A stretch of DNA of 64,000 nt from JAZKID01 sp965247525 (lineage in GTDB: Bacteria > Pseudomonadota > Alphaproteobacteria > Rhizobiales > UBA4765). Made by a program: the position numbers and the translations under genes. The stretch's first letter is position 1. Every line of letters begins with the position of its first letter. Below, piece after piece: positions 51,378 to 59,596 of this stretch. The notes below the pieces were generated by a model. That model was given only the letters and a program-made list of their open reading frames with translations, made no database searches and was not told the DNA's origin. The stretch is from contig OZ252015.1 of NCBI GenBank assembly GCA_965247525.1, positions 1,736,001 through 1,800,000 on the forward strand. The letters are read 5' to 3'.

Positions 51378-53528
51378 ATGGAGCGTTTCGGCATTCGGGT
51401 GATGAACCTGCTGGCAAAGCGGCAGGATCTTTTCCTGCTGACTTTCATGTTCCTGTTTATTTTGATGTTTATCATCCCGATCCCGCCTCTGGTGATTGAC
51501 GGTCTGCTGTCCGTCAATATCGGCCTGACCGTTCTTGTTCTGGTGGTCTCAACTTACTTAAAAGGCCCTGCCGACCTTTCGACATTTCCGGCGCTTATTC
51601 TTTTCACAACCGTGTTTCGTCTGGCGCTGACGGTTGCTTCGGCACGCCTTATCCTGACACACGGTTATGCGGGCGATATCATCCGCACCTTCGGCCAGTT
51701 CGTTGTCGGCGGCAACGTGATGATCGGCCTTGTGGTGTTTTTCATTATCGCGATCGTGCAGTTTATCGTCGTCGTCAAAGGCGCAGAACGTATCGCCGAG
51801 GTTGGCGCGCGTTTTACGCTCGACGCTTTGCCCGGCAAGCAGATGAGCATCGACAGCGATCTGCGCAATGGCGATATCACAAAAGAAGAGGCCAAGCGCC
51901 GACGCTCGCGCATTGAGCGTGAAAGTTCCTTCTTCGGTGCAATGGACGGTTCTTTACGCTTCGTCAAAGGCGACGCGATTGCGAGTTTTATCGTTATTTT
52001 CGTCAACCTGATCGGCGGCCTGCTTGTGGGTATGTTGTCGCGCGGTCTGAGTTTCAACGACGCGATCCACACCTTCACCATTCTGACCGTAGGCGAAGGC
52101 CTTGTGGCGCAGATTCCGGCCATGTTCATCGCTATTTCGGCAGGTATCGTTTCAACGCGTATCGTCACCGATGAATCACGAAATCTGGGAAGTGATATTG
52201 CCCGCGAGTTGTCGGCGGAAGTTAAAGCGCTGTATGTGGCGGCGGGTATTCTCGCCATTATCGGCCTGTTGCCGGGCTTTCCGCATTTCATCTTTTTCGG
52301 TCTTGCGGCATTGATTGTCGGCATGGCCTTTTTGGTGGCACGCGGGCGCTTTCGTGAAAAAGAAGCAGACGAGGCCGAACAGCAATCGCAAGCCGACGAT
52401 GCGCTGCGCGCGCAAATGGAAGACAGTGACGAAGAAGGCGGGGAGCAGGTTGAGCGCGGCGGTGACCGCAACAATCCAAGCCTGCCTGAAGCCGAAGAAG
52501 GCGATATTTTTATCATTGCCCTTCACCCCGATCTCTGGGCGCCATGGCGCGATGCGGCCATGCCGCGCCTGATGCGCCATGCCATGACACGCACGCGGCA
52601 GGAAATGGGCCTTATGCTTCCCGAATTTACATTCCGCGAAATGTCGGCTTTGCCTGAAAACGGTTATCAAATCCTTGTCGAAGACGTTCCCGTTTTCCGC
52701 GGGCAGTTTGATGTCGAAAAATTTTACAGCGTGATGTCGCCTGCCGATGCCGAGCGCCTCGGTCTCTCGTCGCAATTTGTGCAAACATCGCAAATTGCCA
52801 GCCTCGTCGAATTGACGGAGGCACAAAGTCAAAGCGTCAGCGATGCCAAATTCGTTGTCTATGATGCCGCTGACCGCGTGGTGCAGGAGGCTGATGCTGT
52901 CGCGCGCCGCAATTCGGGCCGCGCCTTTGGCATCAATGAAGCCGCCAACTGGCTTGATGGCTTAGAAGGTCGTTACCAGCGGCTTGTTGGCGAAGTCAAA
53001 GCCAATGTGCCGATGCTGAAACTGGTTGAGATCGGTCGCCGCCTTCTTGATGAAAATGTGCCGATGGCACAGCCGCGCGTCATGCTGGAATCGCTGCTTC
53101 AGGCCTCTGCCATGGATCTTGATGCGACCGACACGGTTGAACTGGTGCGCCGCGCTTTGGCACGGCAGATCATCCATAGCTACACCAATATCAATGGCGA
53201 AATCGACGCTATCTTGATTGAGCCATCCGCTGAAAGCATCATCCATGATATCGTGACGCAGGCGCCAGCAGACCTTGCCGCAACGAAAACAGGCGAGCAG
53301 CTGTCGGGACTGACTTTTGCCCGCAGCATTGCTGAAGTAAACACACAAGCCTTGAGCACTGGCATGCGCCCTGTGCTTTTGACCTCGGCCCCTATTCGCC
53401 CGATGGCACGCATGATGCTGGTGCGCAACGGCGTGCAAATGCCGGTCATTTCCTTTCAGGAAATCGGCAATGATGTGCAGGTGCGGCCGTTGCGGGCGAT
53501 GGGCCCGAACGATCTTGGGCTCGACTAG
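51378..53528 (+). CDS. sctV: T3SS export gate SctV
   Basis: This 716-residue homologue of FlhA has eight membrane helices (LFLLTFMFLFILMFIIPIPPLVIDGLLSVNIGLTVLVLVVSTYL and so on). The FHIPEP loop reads GKQMSIDSDLRNGDITKEEAKRRRSRIERESSFFGAMDGSLRFVKGDAIASF. A long acidic linker (EQQSQADDALRAQMEDSDEEGGEQVE) and the cytoplasmic ring domain (FIIALHPDLWAPWRDAAMPRLMRHAM; LVRRALARQIIHSY) follow. It differs clearly from flagellar flhA at 35458. SctV receives substrates and chaperones from the ATPase. It is the second gene of the + strand pair sctD-sctV and runs into the tandem repeat array. Confidence 0.96.
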   Translation: MERFGIRVMNLLAKRQDLFLLTFMFLFILMFIIPIPPLVIDGLLSVNIGLTVLVLVVSTYLKGPADLSTFPALILFTTVFRLALTVASARLILTHGYAGDIIRTFGQFVVGGNVMIGLVVFFIIAIVQFIVVVKGAERIAEVGARFTLDALPGKQMSIDSDLRNGDITKEEAKRRRSRIERESSFFGAMDGSLRFVKGDAIASFIVIFVNLIGGLLVGMLSRGLSFNDAIHTFTILTVGEGLVAQIPAMFIAISAGIVSTRIVTDESRNLGSDIARELSAEVKALYVAAGILAIIGLLPGFPHFIFFGLAALIVGMAFLVARGRFREKEADEAEQQSQADDALRAQMEDSDEEGGEQVERGGDRNNPSLPEAEEGDIFIIALHPDLWAPWRDAAMPRLMRHAMTRTRQEMGLMLPEFTFREMSALPENGYQILVEDVPVFRGQFDVEKFYSVMSPADAERLGLSSQFVQTSQIASLVELTEAQSQSVSDAKFVVYDAADRVVQEADAVARRNSGRAFGINEAANWLDGLEGRYQRLVGEVKANVPMLKLVEIGRRLLDENVPMAQPRVMLESLLQASAMDLDATDTVELVRRALARQIIHSYTNINGEIDAILIEPSAESIIHDIVTQAPADLAATKTGEQLSGLTFARSIAEVNTQALSTGMRPVLLTSAPIRPMARMMLVRNGVQMPVISFQEIGNDVQVRPLRAMGPNDLGLD

Positions 53529-53540
53529 TTACGTTTTTTC

Positions 53541-53705
53541 TGCCCGAGCTTCAGCGAATGGCAGCATTCAAAATGCCCGAGCTTTAGCGAATGGCAGCAT
53601 TCAAAATGCCCGAGCTTTAGCGAATGGCAGCATTCAAAATGCCCGAGCTTCAGCGAATGGCAGCATTCAAAATGCCCGAGCTTCAGCGAATGGCAGCATT
53701 CAACA
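53541..53705. repeat. Five tandem copies of a 33-base unit between sctV and sctU
   Basis: Units start at 53541, 53574, 53607, 53640 and 53673; the core is TGCCCGAGCTTCAGCGAATG with C/T variation at one site. Each contains the hairpin GAATG-GCAG-CATTC. The array fills the gap between two convergent genes. A 33-base unit keeps reading frames open, which produces a false ORF. It may end transcription on both strands. Confidence 0.88.
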
Positions 53706-53708
53706 AAA

Positions 53709-54755
53709 TTACATTTTCACAAGGCCGGTCTGGATCAGCACGCGTGCGACATCGTTGAATGTCGGCATCGGAATATAATTGCCCGGCGCGCCGCCCTCGA
53801 GAAGTTTCAAAACCAGTTCCGGCTCTTCGACAATCGGCATTTTGCGCAAAGCGGCCTCTTTGATATATTCGGCGGCTTGGTCAAAGGTGCGGGCGGCGAT
53901 GATTGGCGCCGCGGTCTCCCCTTGCACGAAGACAAGCGCGACGGCGCGGTCGCCGAATGCCAGAACGATATTGGCTTTCGACAGGCCAACATAGCCCGAT
54001 GTTTGTGCAATCTGCTCGGCCATCTGTCGGCGGGCAGAGCGGATTTCCGGCGAGCCTGAATCTTCTTTTTGTTCGCGCTTCATTTCAGACACGCTCATTT
54101 TATTGTCGCGCTTGAACAGGATGCGCGACAATGGAATGTCGATCATCGCTACGATGACAAGAACGATGAGGCTGGCGCCGATACTGTAGCCATACAGCCA
54201 GAGCATGACGGTGGTAACGCAGCCTTCGCCGCAGCTGGGGCTCCACAGCAGATCATTGATATACCAGCGAAACAAAAAATAATTGATCGAGCAGATAACG
54301 ATGATGACTGTAAAACCCTTGATCAACTCGAACAGGTTTTTGACCGAAAACAGCTGTTTGACGCCCTGAACAGGGTTGAGCTTGCCGATGTTGAAGGTCA
54401 CGGCCTTGAAGTTGAGCGGCAGGCCTTTCGCATCGAGGATGATGGCCAGAATATGCGCGCCCATAATAATGGAGACGGCGGGAATCATAATGTTTTGCAG
54501 AAGCTGCAACTGTGCGGTAAATGCCCGTCCCATTTCAGCAACGAAACCTTGCGGCATAGTCACGTCAAAGGTGAGGAATGAGGCTTGCAGATCCGTCAGG
54601 ATCTCGCGCCACGAAAAGATGAAATAGCCAAGCGCTGCAATCAGCGCCAATGTCTTTTCAAAATCCTGGCTGCGGGGGACCTGTCCGTCCTGCCTGAGTT
54701 TTGCAAGCCTGCGGTCGCTTGGTGCTAAATTCTTTTCCTCGCCATCACCTGCCAT
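53709..54755 (-). CDS. sctU: T3SS switch protein SctU lacking the NPTH cleavage motif
   Basis: This 348-residue protein has the SctU/FlhB plan. The N-terminus (KNLAPSDRRLAKLRQDGQVPRSQDFEKTLALIAA), four membrane segments, and a cytoplasmic domain with MSVSEMKREQKEDSGSPEIRSARRQ all fit. Where the family has N-P-T-H-Y before AVAL, this protein has A-F-G-D-R (residues 266-270, codons at 53946-53960). FlhB and SctU cut themselves between N and P to change substrate class, so this protein cannot cut in the known way. The rest of the domain (AVALVFVQGETAAPIIAARTFDQAAEYIKEAALRKMPIVEEPELVLKLL) is intact. It is the last gene of the operon and overlaps sctT by one base. Confidence 0.92.
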   Translation of the reverse strand: MAGDGEEKNLAPSDRRLAKLRQDGQVPRSQDFEKTLALIAALGYFIFSWREILTDLQASFLTFDVTMPQGFVAEMGRAFTAQLQLLQNIMIPAVSIIMGAHILAIILDAKGLPLNFKAVTFNIGKLNPVQGVKQLFSVKNLFELIKGFTVIIVICSINYFLFRWYINDLLWSPSCGEGCVTTVMLWLYGYSIGASLIVLVIVAMIDIPLSRILFKRDNKMSVSEMKREQKEDSGSPEIRSARRQMAEQIAQTSGYVGLSKANIVLAFGDRAVALVFVQGETAAPIIAARTFDQAAEYIKEAALRKMPIVEEPELVLKLLEGGAPGNYIPMPTFNDVARVLIQTGLVKM

Positions 54756-55564
54756 TATTTCACCAGTGTCGGCAGGATTTTTTCAATATCAAGAAATACG
54801 GTGCGCAAAATGGGCGGGAAGTGCTCGGCAAACAGCATGGCAAAAACCGGCATCACAAAAATAAAGATCAGATTGTGAAAGGTGTTTGTCAGGTCAAAAA
54901 TCGGGAAGGAACGTCCCGAGCGCCCGGCAAAGACAAGCGTGATATCGGCGAGCGCCAAGGCAATCAGCAAAGGCCCCCCCAGAACAAGTGCCAGCAGCAG
55001 TGAACGCGCCGCAACTTCCGCAAGCGCTGAAAATGCCTCAATGTTAAAAGTGACGCTGAGCTGTGTCGATGGCCAAATGGCATAAGTCTGCATGAGAATG
55101 TCGATCAGCATATGCAGGCCGCCGATCATCATGAACATGGTCAATGTGTAGAGCATGAAAAACGTGCCGCTGACCGACGCTTCATTGGCGTTCACAGGAT
55201 CGGTCAAATTGGACGCGCTGGCGCCGCGAAAGGAATCCGTAACATCGCCCGCCGTCTGTGCCGCCCAAAAGGGCAGGCCCAGAAGCATGCCCAAAACCGC
55301 ACCGATGGCCGTTTCTTTCAAGATAAGAGGCACGGCAACAAAGACGCCGGGCGTTGCACCATTGCCCAATGAAAAATAAATATAGGCAATGTTCGGCACC
55401 GACAATGCGACCAGCACGACATTTTTTAAAATGCCGCGCAGCTGGATCCATGAAAACAGAGGAAAGAAAATCGCAAGGCCCATGAACCGCGCGCTTCCCA
55501 CAAGCCCGGAGTAAAAAATGCGTTTGGCAAAATCGATCAACTCATTGATCGGCAGCTGGTCCAT
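54755..55564 (-). CDS. sctT: T3SS export apparatus protein SctT
   Basis: This 269-residue membrane protein has six to eight hydrophobic segments. ARFMGLAIFFPLFSWIQLRGILKNVVLVALSVPN is followed by GATPGVFVAVPLILKETAIGAVLGMLLGLPFWAAQTAGDVTDSFRGASASNLTDPVNANEASVSGTFFMLYTLTMFMMIGG. The GDVTDSFRGAS block is the SctT/FliR family signature. SctT is part of the export gate with SctR and SctS. It overlaps both neighbours by one base, as expected for tightly coupled translation. Confidence 0.95.
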   Translation of the reverse strand: MDQLPINELIDFAKRIFYSGLVGSARFMGLAIFFPLFSWIQLRGILKNVVLVALSVPNIAYIYFSLGNGATPGVFVAVPLILKETAIGAVLGMLLGLPFWAAQTAGDVTDSFRGASASNLTDPVNANEASVSGTFFMLYTLTMFMMIGGLHMLIDILMQTYAIWPSTQLSVTFNIEAFSALAEVAARSLLLALVLGGPLLIALALADITLVFAGRSGRSFPIFDLTNTFHNLIFIFVMPVFAMLFAEHFPPILRTVFLDIEKILPTLVK

Positions 55565-55833
55565 TACCGCACCAGATACGGGAACATCGTGAAAAGATGT
55601 AATGTCTGGTCATAAAGCGGAAGCGCCAGATAGCTTGAAAAGCCAATCACCATCATGAAAAGGGCAATAATCTTAACCAGCTGTGGCACGGTCTGGTCCT
55701 GAATCTGCGTGACGGCCTGAATAAGACCCAGCGCCAATCCAAGCCCGATGGCGGCGACCAGAAATGGCCCGGACAGCACCATGATCGCAACCAGGCTGTT
55801 GTAGATTTCATTGCTGAGGATCGCAAATTCCAT
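55564..55833 (-). CDS. sctS: T3SS export apparatus protein SctS
   Basis: This 89-residue protein has two membrane helices (ALVAIMVLSGPFLVAAIGLGLALGLIQ and VKIIALFMMVIGFSSYLALPLY), separated by the polar QAVTQIQDQTVPQLVK loop that is the FliQ/SctS signature. It completes the core gate between SctR and SctT. It overlaps sctT by one base and follows sctR after 16 bases. Confidence 0.95.
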   Translation of the reverse strand: MEFAILSNEIYNSLVAIMVLSGPFLVAAIGLGLALGLIQAVTQIQDQTVPQLVKIIALFMMVIGFSSYLALPLYDQTLHLFTMFPYLVR

Positions 55834-55849
55834 GACCTAGTGGTGCCCT

Positions 55850-56506
55850 CTAGACATAAGACAGGATCAGCCCCTGCAACAGGCGCAGCCATCCCTCGAC
55901 AAGAACGAACAGCAAAAGCTTGAGAGGCGTGGATATAACGGTCGGCGACATCATCGACATGCCGAGAGAGACAAGAATGGCGCTGATCGCAAAATCGATC
56001 ATCACAAACGGCAGATAGAGCAGGAAGCCGATCTCAAATGCCTTTGTCATTTCGGATGATAAAAATGCCGGAACGAGAATGACGAAATCTGTTTCCTGTG
56101 GAATCGGAACGGCGCTGTCCTTCCAGATTTTTTCGGATGTACCGACGAAAAAACGACGATCGCGCTCGGTGGTGTTGCGTGTCATAAACGCACGAATGGG
56201 TTCTGCCGCTTTCGTGCCGACAGTCTGGAAGCCCTCAAAGGTTTTATAATTGGCGGAAGGGTCGGCCACCGCCGTGTACACCTTCGACAGGGCCGGCGCC
56301 ATTATATAGCCCGTCAAAACAAGCGAAATGCCATAAAGCAGAAGGTTTGGCGGTGCTTGCTGGATGGACAACGCATTGCGCACGATAAAAAGCACGACTG
56401 CGATCTTTGCGAACGACGTCATGCCCACCACAAGGAAAGGCAGCATCCCCGTAATCAGGATCAGCGCAAACAGCGCGACGAAATTCGGGGCTTCAATACC
56501 TTCCAT
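55850..56506 (-). CDS. sctR: T3SS export apparatus protein SctR
   Basis: This 218-residue protein has four membrane segments. The family phrases are MTSFAKIAVVLFIVRNALSIQQAPPNLLLYGISLVLTGYIMAP, VILVPAFLSSEMTKAFEIGFLLYLPFVMIDFAISAILVSLGMSMMSPTVISTPLKLLLFVLVEGWLRLLQGLILSY. The last block is the FliP/SctR C-terminal signature. It is the pentameric core of the export gate. It follows sctQ by 15 bases. Its N-terminus is short, without the cleaved signal of some flagellar FliP proteins. Confidence 0.95.
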   Translation of the reverse strand: MEGIEAPNFVALFALILITGMLPFLVVGMTSFAKIAVVLFIVRNALSIQQAPPNLLLYGISLVLTGYIMAPALSKVYTAVADPSANYKTFEGFQTVGTKAAEPIRAFMTRNTTERDRRFFVGTSEKIWKDSAVPIPQETDFVILVPAFLSSEMTKAFEIGFLLYLPFVMIDFAISAILVSLGMSMMSPTVISTPLKLLLFVLVEGWLRLLQGLILSYV

Positions 56507-56521
56507 TCTTCTCGCTTTCGA

Positions 56522-57640
56522 TTATTTAAAAATCTTGGTGACGCGCACGCCGATTTTGTCGGTGACCATCACAAGTTCGCCCCAGCCGACAAGCCGGTTA
56601 AGCACGTAAATGTCGACGGCTTGATTGGGCTGGCGCGACAATTCGAACACATAGCCCGGGTCGATTTTTTCGACATCGCCAACTGTCATCTGCAACCGGC
56701 CAAGCTCGAACGTCATCTTCACTTCAAGATCGTCGACCAATCCCACTTCCGGCTCCATGCCGGGTCCTCGTTCTGCTGTCATATCCCCCTCCATCAACCA
56801 CATGTTTCGTTCTTTGACATCGCGAAACGCAGGCTCGTCAAGAACGACGAAACCGCGCTGTTCAACAGCGCATGCGCGCACAATCTGTTCACCGATGACG
56901 ACAGGCGCGCGTTTTTGCTGCAGCCATGACACATCAAATACAATCGCGTCACCCGGCCTTAAATTGGCAAGATCGGCGGAGGGCAACCATGTCAGCCCAG
57001 CCATGACGCGTGCCATGACGGGCAAATCGCTGATCGGGCGGCGCTCTTCAGGAAGCTGCGCGGCCCAGTTCAAAAAACGGTCGGCCACCTGTTTGGGTGC
57101 TTCAAGCATCGCCACGAAGGGAGGAAGATCGGCAAGCGTGATCTTCAGGCCGATTGTGCCCGGCGGGTTGCGCACAGGATCGGAAATTTCATCGACATGG
57201 AGCGCGATGCCTGTCGCTTCCAGCTCGTCGAACAGATCCTCAAACAGGCTTTCAAACACTAGGCCACGCGTAACCGGCGCAATCTGCGACAGAGACACAT
57301 CCGCGTCCGTGCGGTAAAGCAGAGCCGACAAAGCGCCTGCAGGCAGCCACATGGTGAACAGCTCGCCTTCAAACGTGAAGCGCATGCCGGCAAACGGGAC
57401 ATTGCCGGGCACAATGCTGCTGGGATGGACAGGGGTGAGGCTAAGCGTGCCTTGCGATGTCTCAAGCACAAAACCTTCACGCGATTTTCCAAGCACGGCG
57501 GAATAGACGAGGCTGTCCTGGCTGGCCGATGGCGGCACATAGCTGGTGGCAAGAATGTTCTGGCGTGCGCGTGCAGGCGCCGCACCCGCTGATGGCGGTG
57601 CTGGCCTTTCGAAACCTGTTAGCTCGGACGCGTATTCCAT
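56522..57640 (-). CDS. sctQ: T3SS C-ring (sorting platform) protein SctQ
   Basis: This 372-residue protein has an N-terminal CheC-like region and two SpoA domains. The second is intact: VGLVDDLEVKMTFELGRLQMTVGDVEKIDPGYVFELSRQPNQAVDIYVLNRLVGWGELVMVTDKIGVRVTKIF. The first is around LRPGDAIVFDVSWLQQKRAPVVIGEQIVRACAVEQRGFVVL. SctQ forms the cytoplasmic sorting platform under the injectisome; some relatives also make the C-terminal half as a separate product from an internal start, and here Met codons near 56744-56780 (MEGDMTAERGPGMEPEVGLV) would allow this. Its start overlaps the sctO end by 22 bases. Confidence 0.9.
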   Translation of the reverse strand: MEYASELTGFERPAPPSAGAAPARARQNILATSYVPPSASQDSLVYSAVLGKSREGFVLETSQGTLSLTPVHPSSIVPGNVPFAGMRFTFEGELFTMWLPAGALSALLYRTDADVSLSQIAPVTRGLVFESLFEDLFDELEATGIALHVDEISDPVRNPPGTIGLKITLADLPPFVAMLEAPKQVADRFLNWAAQLPEERRPISDLPVMARVMAGLTWLPSADLANLRPGDAIVFDVSWLQQKRAPVVIGEQIVRACAVEQRGFVVLDEPAFRDVKERNMWLMEGDMTAERGPGMEPEVGLVDDLEVKMTFELGRLQMTVGDVEKIDPGYVFELSRQPNQAVDIYVLNRLVGWGELVMVTDKIGVRVTKIFK

Positions 57641-58122
57641 TTACCTGTGCTCTTGTCCTTGATCGTCACATCCTGGCCAAGCTCTTCAAGTCTGTCGAGC
57701 TGGCGTGCCGCTTCGGCGTTTTCACGGCTGACAAGTTCAGCCAGTTTTTGTTCCGATTTGGACTTATTAGCATAGTCGATTCGCGCATTTTCCGTATCTT
57801 CGGCACATTTTATCTTGTGCTGATTCGCGCGGTCAATGTCCTTGTCCATATCATGGAGTGCAGCTTCACGACGCTTAAATGCATCATGGGCGGCGCTGAT
57901 ATTGTTGATACCCGAGGACTTTTCGACAAGCGCCTGCGTGTCGCGGCGCGACTGCTCGACAATGGCGTTTGAAAATTCGACCCGGCGAATGCGCAGCATT
58001 TTTAAAAGCCGCTCCGCCTGCATCAGGGTCTGGATCGACAGAGCATAGAAGCGATGCGCCGATTCCTGCTTGCGCTTACGTATCTCGTGGAGCCGTCGCA
58101 GCTGAAGCGGGTTCCCCGCCAT
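57619..58122 (-). CDS. sctO: T3SS stalk protein SctO
   Basis: This 167-residue protein is one long charged coiled coil (NPLQLRRLHEIRKRKQESAHRFYALSIQTLMQAERLLKMLRIRRVEFSNAIVEQSRRDTQALVEK, then AAHDAFKRREAALHDMDKDIDRANQHKIKCAEDTENARIDYANKSKSEQKLAELVSRENAEAARQLDRLEE). Position directly after the ATPase sctN is that of SctO (YscO), the FliJ counterpart that enters the ATPase hexamer and contacts SctV. The call rests on position and coiled-coil form. It overlaps sctN by one base and sctQ by 22. Confidence 0.82.
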   Translation of the reverse strand: MAGNPLQLRRLHEIRKRKQESAHRFYALSIQTLMQAERLLKMLRIRRVEFSNAIVEQSRRDTQALVEKSSGINNISAAHDAFKRREAALHDMDKDIDRANQHKIKCAEDTENARIDYANKSKSEQKLAELVSRENAEAARQLDRLEELGQDVTIKDKSTGKWNTRPS

Positions 58123-59465
58123 TACTCGGCAATCTCCAGAAGGCGCTCAACCGTGTCCTTGTATTTGGTGATGTCGCTGGGCGGCTGGCGAAGAAAAGCA
58201 TTGATGTCGTTGATCTTGGCCACGGCCTCGTCGGCGACGGGATCGGAGCCGGAGCGGTATTCCCCGACCTGCAAAAGAAGCTCGATTTCACGATAGCGTG
58301 AGATAAGTTCGCGGATGCGGGTGGCGGCAGACAGATGCTCTGGTGAGACGACATGGTCCATCACGCGGGAGCGGGATTCAAGAACATCAATGGCCGGATA
58401 ATGCCCGGCTTCCGCCAGCTTCTGGCTGAGCACGATATGGCCATCGAGAAGCGAACGGGTTTCTTCGGCAATCGGGTCGGCCATCGCATCGCCTTCGACA
58501 AGCACGGTATAAAAAGCGGTGATCGATCCGCGTTTGCGCGGGCCTGCGCGCTCAAGAAGGCGCGGCAAAATCGAAAACACGGAAGGCGGAAATCCGCGCC
58601 GTGTTGGCGGCTCACCTGCGGCAAGACCGATATCGCGCAGCGCGCGCGACAGGCGCGTGATGCTGTCCATCACCAGTAAAACGCTCTGTCCAAGATCGGC
58701 AAAATATTCGCAGATTGTGGTCGCTGTCAGCGCGGCCTGATAGCGCTCGATCGGTGGCCTGTCGGATGTGGAAACCACGAGACACGTCCGGTCCATGCGG
58801 TCGGGTTTAATGGTTTTGCGGATGAAATCACCCACTTCGCGCCCACGCTCGCCAATCAGCGCGACAACAAGAATGTCGGCGTCGGCGTCCGCAACAATCT
58901 GTGAAATCAAAGTTGATTTACCGGCGCCGGCATTGCCGAAAATACCGATGCGCTGTCCGCGCCCGCAGGTAAGAAACCCGTCCATGGAGCGAATGCCGAC
59001 GGCAAAAGGTTCATCAATCGGTTGCCGGTCCATCGCGTCGGGCGGCACCGCATTCAGCGCGCGCACGGTAGGCGCTGCGCCAAGAATGCGTTTCGAACTT
59101 TCCGAAAAACGCGACACCGGTTCGCCAAGCCCGTCGAGCACCTGTCCCAAAACATGTTCGCCAACTTCAACTGAAGGGCCGCGCCCCAGCGAAATCACTT
59201 CTGTGCGCGGACTGAGGCCCTCGATCGAGCCATAGGGCGCAAGAAATGCTGTCGGCCCGTCAAGCGCGATCACTTCGCCGTAAAGCGAGGGGCCGCCGTC
59301 CGGCGAGCGCAGTTCGCACAATTCGCCGATTTGCGTCAGTGCCAGTTCTGCGCGGATCAATGTGCCGGAGACGCCAATCAGCTTGCCGGACGGCACGCGC
59401 GTGCGCACTTGGCCGATGGCCACTTTCATGCGCTGGATCTGGCTCTCGAGCGTTTCCTGGATCAT
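58122..59465 (-). CDS. sctN: T3SS ATPase SctN
   Basis: This 447-residue ATPase has Walker A GNAGAGKS (177-184), the GERGREVGDFIRK block, Walker B LLVMDSITRLSRALRDIGLAAGEPPTRRGFPPSVFSILPRLLERAGP, and FYTVLVEGDAMADPIAEETRSLLDGHIVLSQKLAEAGHYPAIDVLESRSRVM. It strips chaperones and unfolds effectors. The protein is distinct from flagellar FliI at 31753. It starts with MIQETLESQIQRMK. Upstream lies a 131-base gap holding a palindromic repeat before sctL. Confidence 0.96.
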   Translation of the reverse strand: MIQETLESQIQRMKVAIGQVRTRVPSGKLIGVSGTLIRAELALTQIGELCELRSPDGGPSLYGEVIALDGPTAFLAPYGSIEGLSPRTEVISLGRGPSVEVGEHVLGQVLDGLGEPVSRFSESSKRILGAAPTVRALNAVPPDAMDRQPIDEPFAVGIRSMDGFLTCGRGQRIGIFGNAGAGKSTLISQIVADADADILVVALIGERGREVGDFIRKTIKPDRMDRTCLVVSTSDRPPIERYQAALTATTICEYFADLGQSVLLVMDSITRLSRALRDIGLAAGEPPTRRGFPPSVFSILPRLLERAGPRKRGSITAFYTVLVEGDAMADPIAEETRSLLDGHIVLSQKLAEAGHYPAIDVLESRSRVMDHVVSPEHLSAATRIRELISRYREIELLLQVGEYRSGSDPVADEAVAKINDINAFLRQPPSDITKYKDTVERLLEIAE

Positions 59466-59477
59466 AATTTGTATTCG

Positions 59478-59575
59478 TCATCGCGAGTTGGCGTGTTCCG
59501 CCAGCAAAGCGATCCAGCAAATTTCAAAAAAAGCTGGATTGCCACGTCACTCACGGTGTTCGCTCCTCGCAATGA
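59478..59575. repeat. Long imperfect palindromic interspersed repeat between sctL and sctN
   Basis: The two arms of about 42 bases share TCAT[C/T]GCGAG at the outer ends and GC[G/A]ATCCAGC at the inner ends, around an A-rich loop. The style (TCATTGCGAGGAGC...GTGACGTGGCAATCCAGC) is that of small palindromic elements scattered in many bacterial genomes. It sits inside the sct operon and could form a large hairpin in the mRNA. Confidence 0.8.
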
Positions 59576-59596
59576 TAATCTGGCGTAAAACGCGTC

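Noticed and set aside
51665..52516. Long antisense frame (about 283 codons) inside sctV
   Set aside because: It is complementary to a clear SctV coding sequence with strong family motifs; GC-rich codon use opens the opposite strand.
53541..53705. Tandem 33-base repeats considered as a CRISPR array
   Set aside because: There are no spacers between the units, and no cas genes are present.
53470..53778. A + strand frame of about 100 codons across the tandem array, with an 11-residue protein repeat
   Set aside because: The repeat unit is 33 bases, so every frame repeats without stops. The frame has no ribosome site, overlaps the sctV end and runs into the antisense of sctU.
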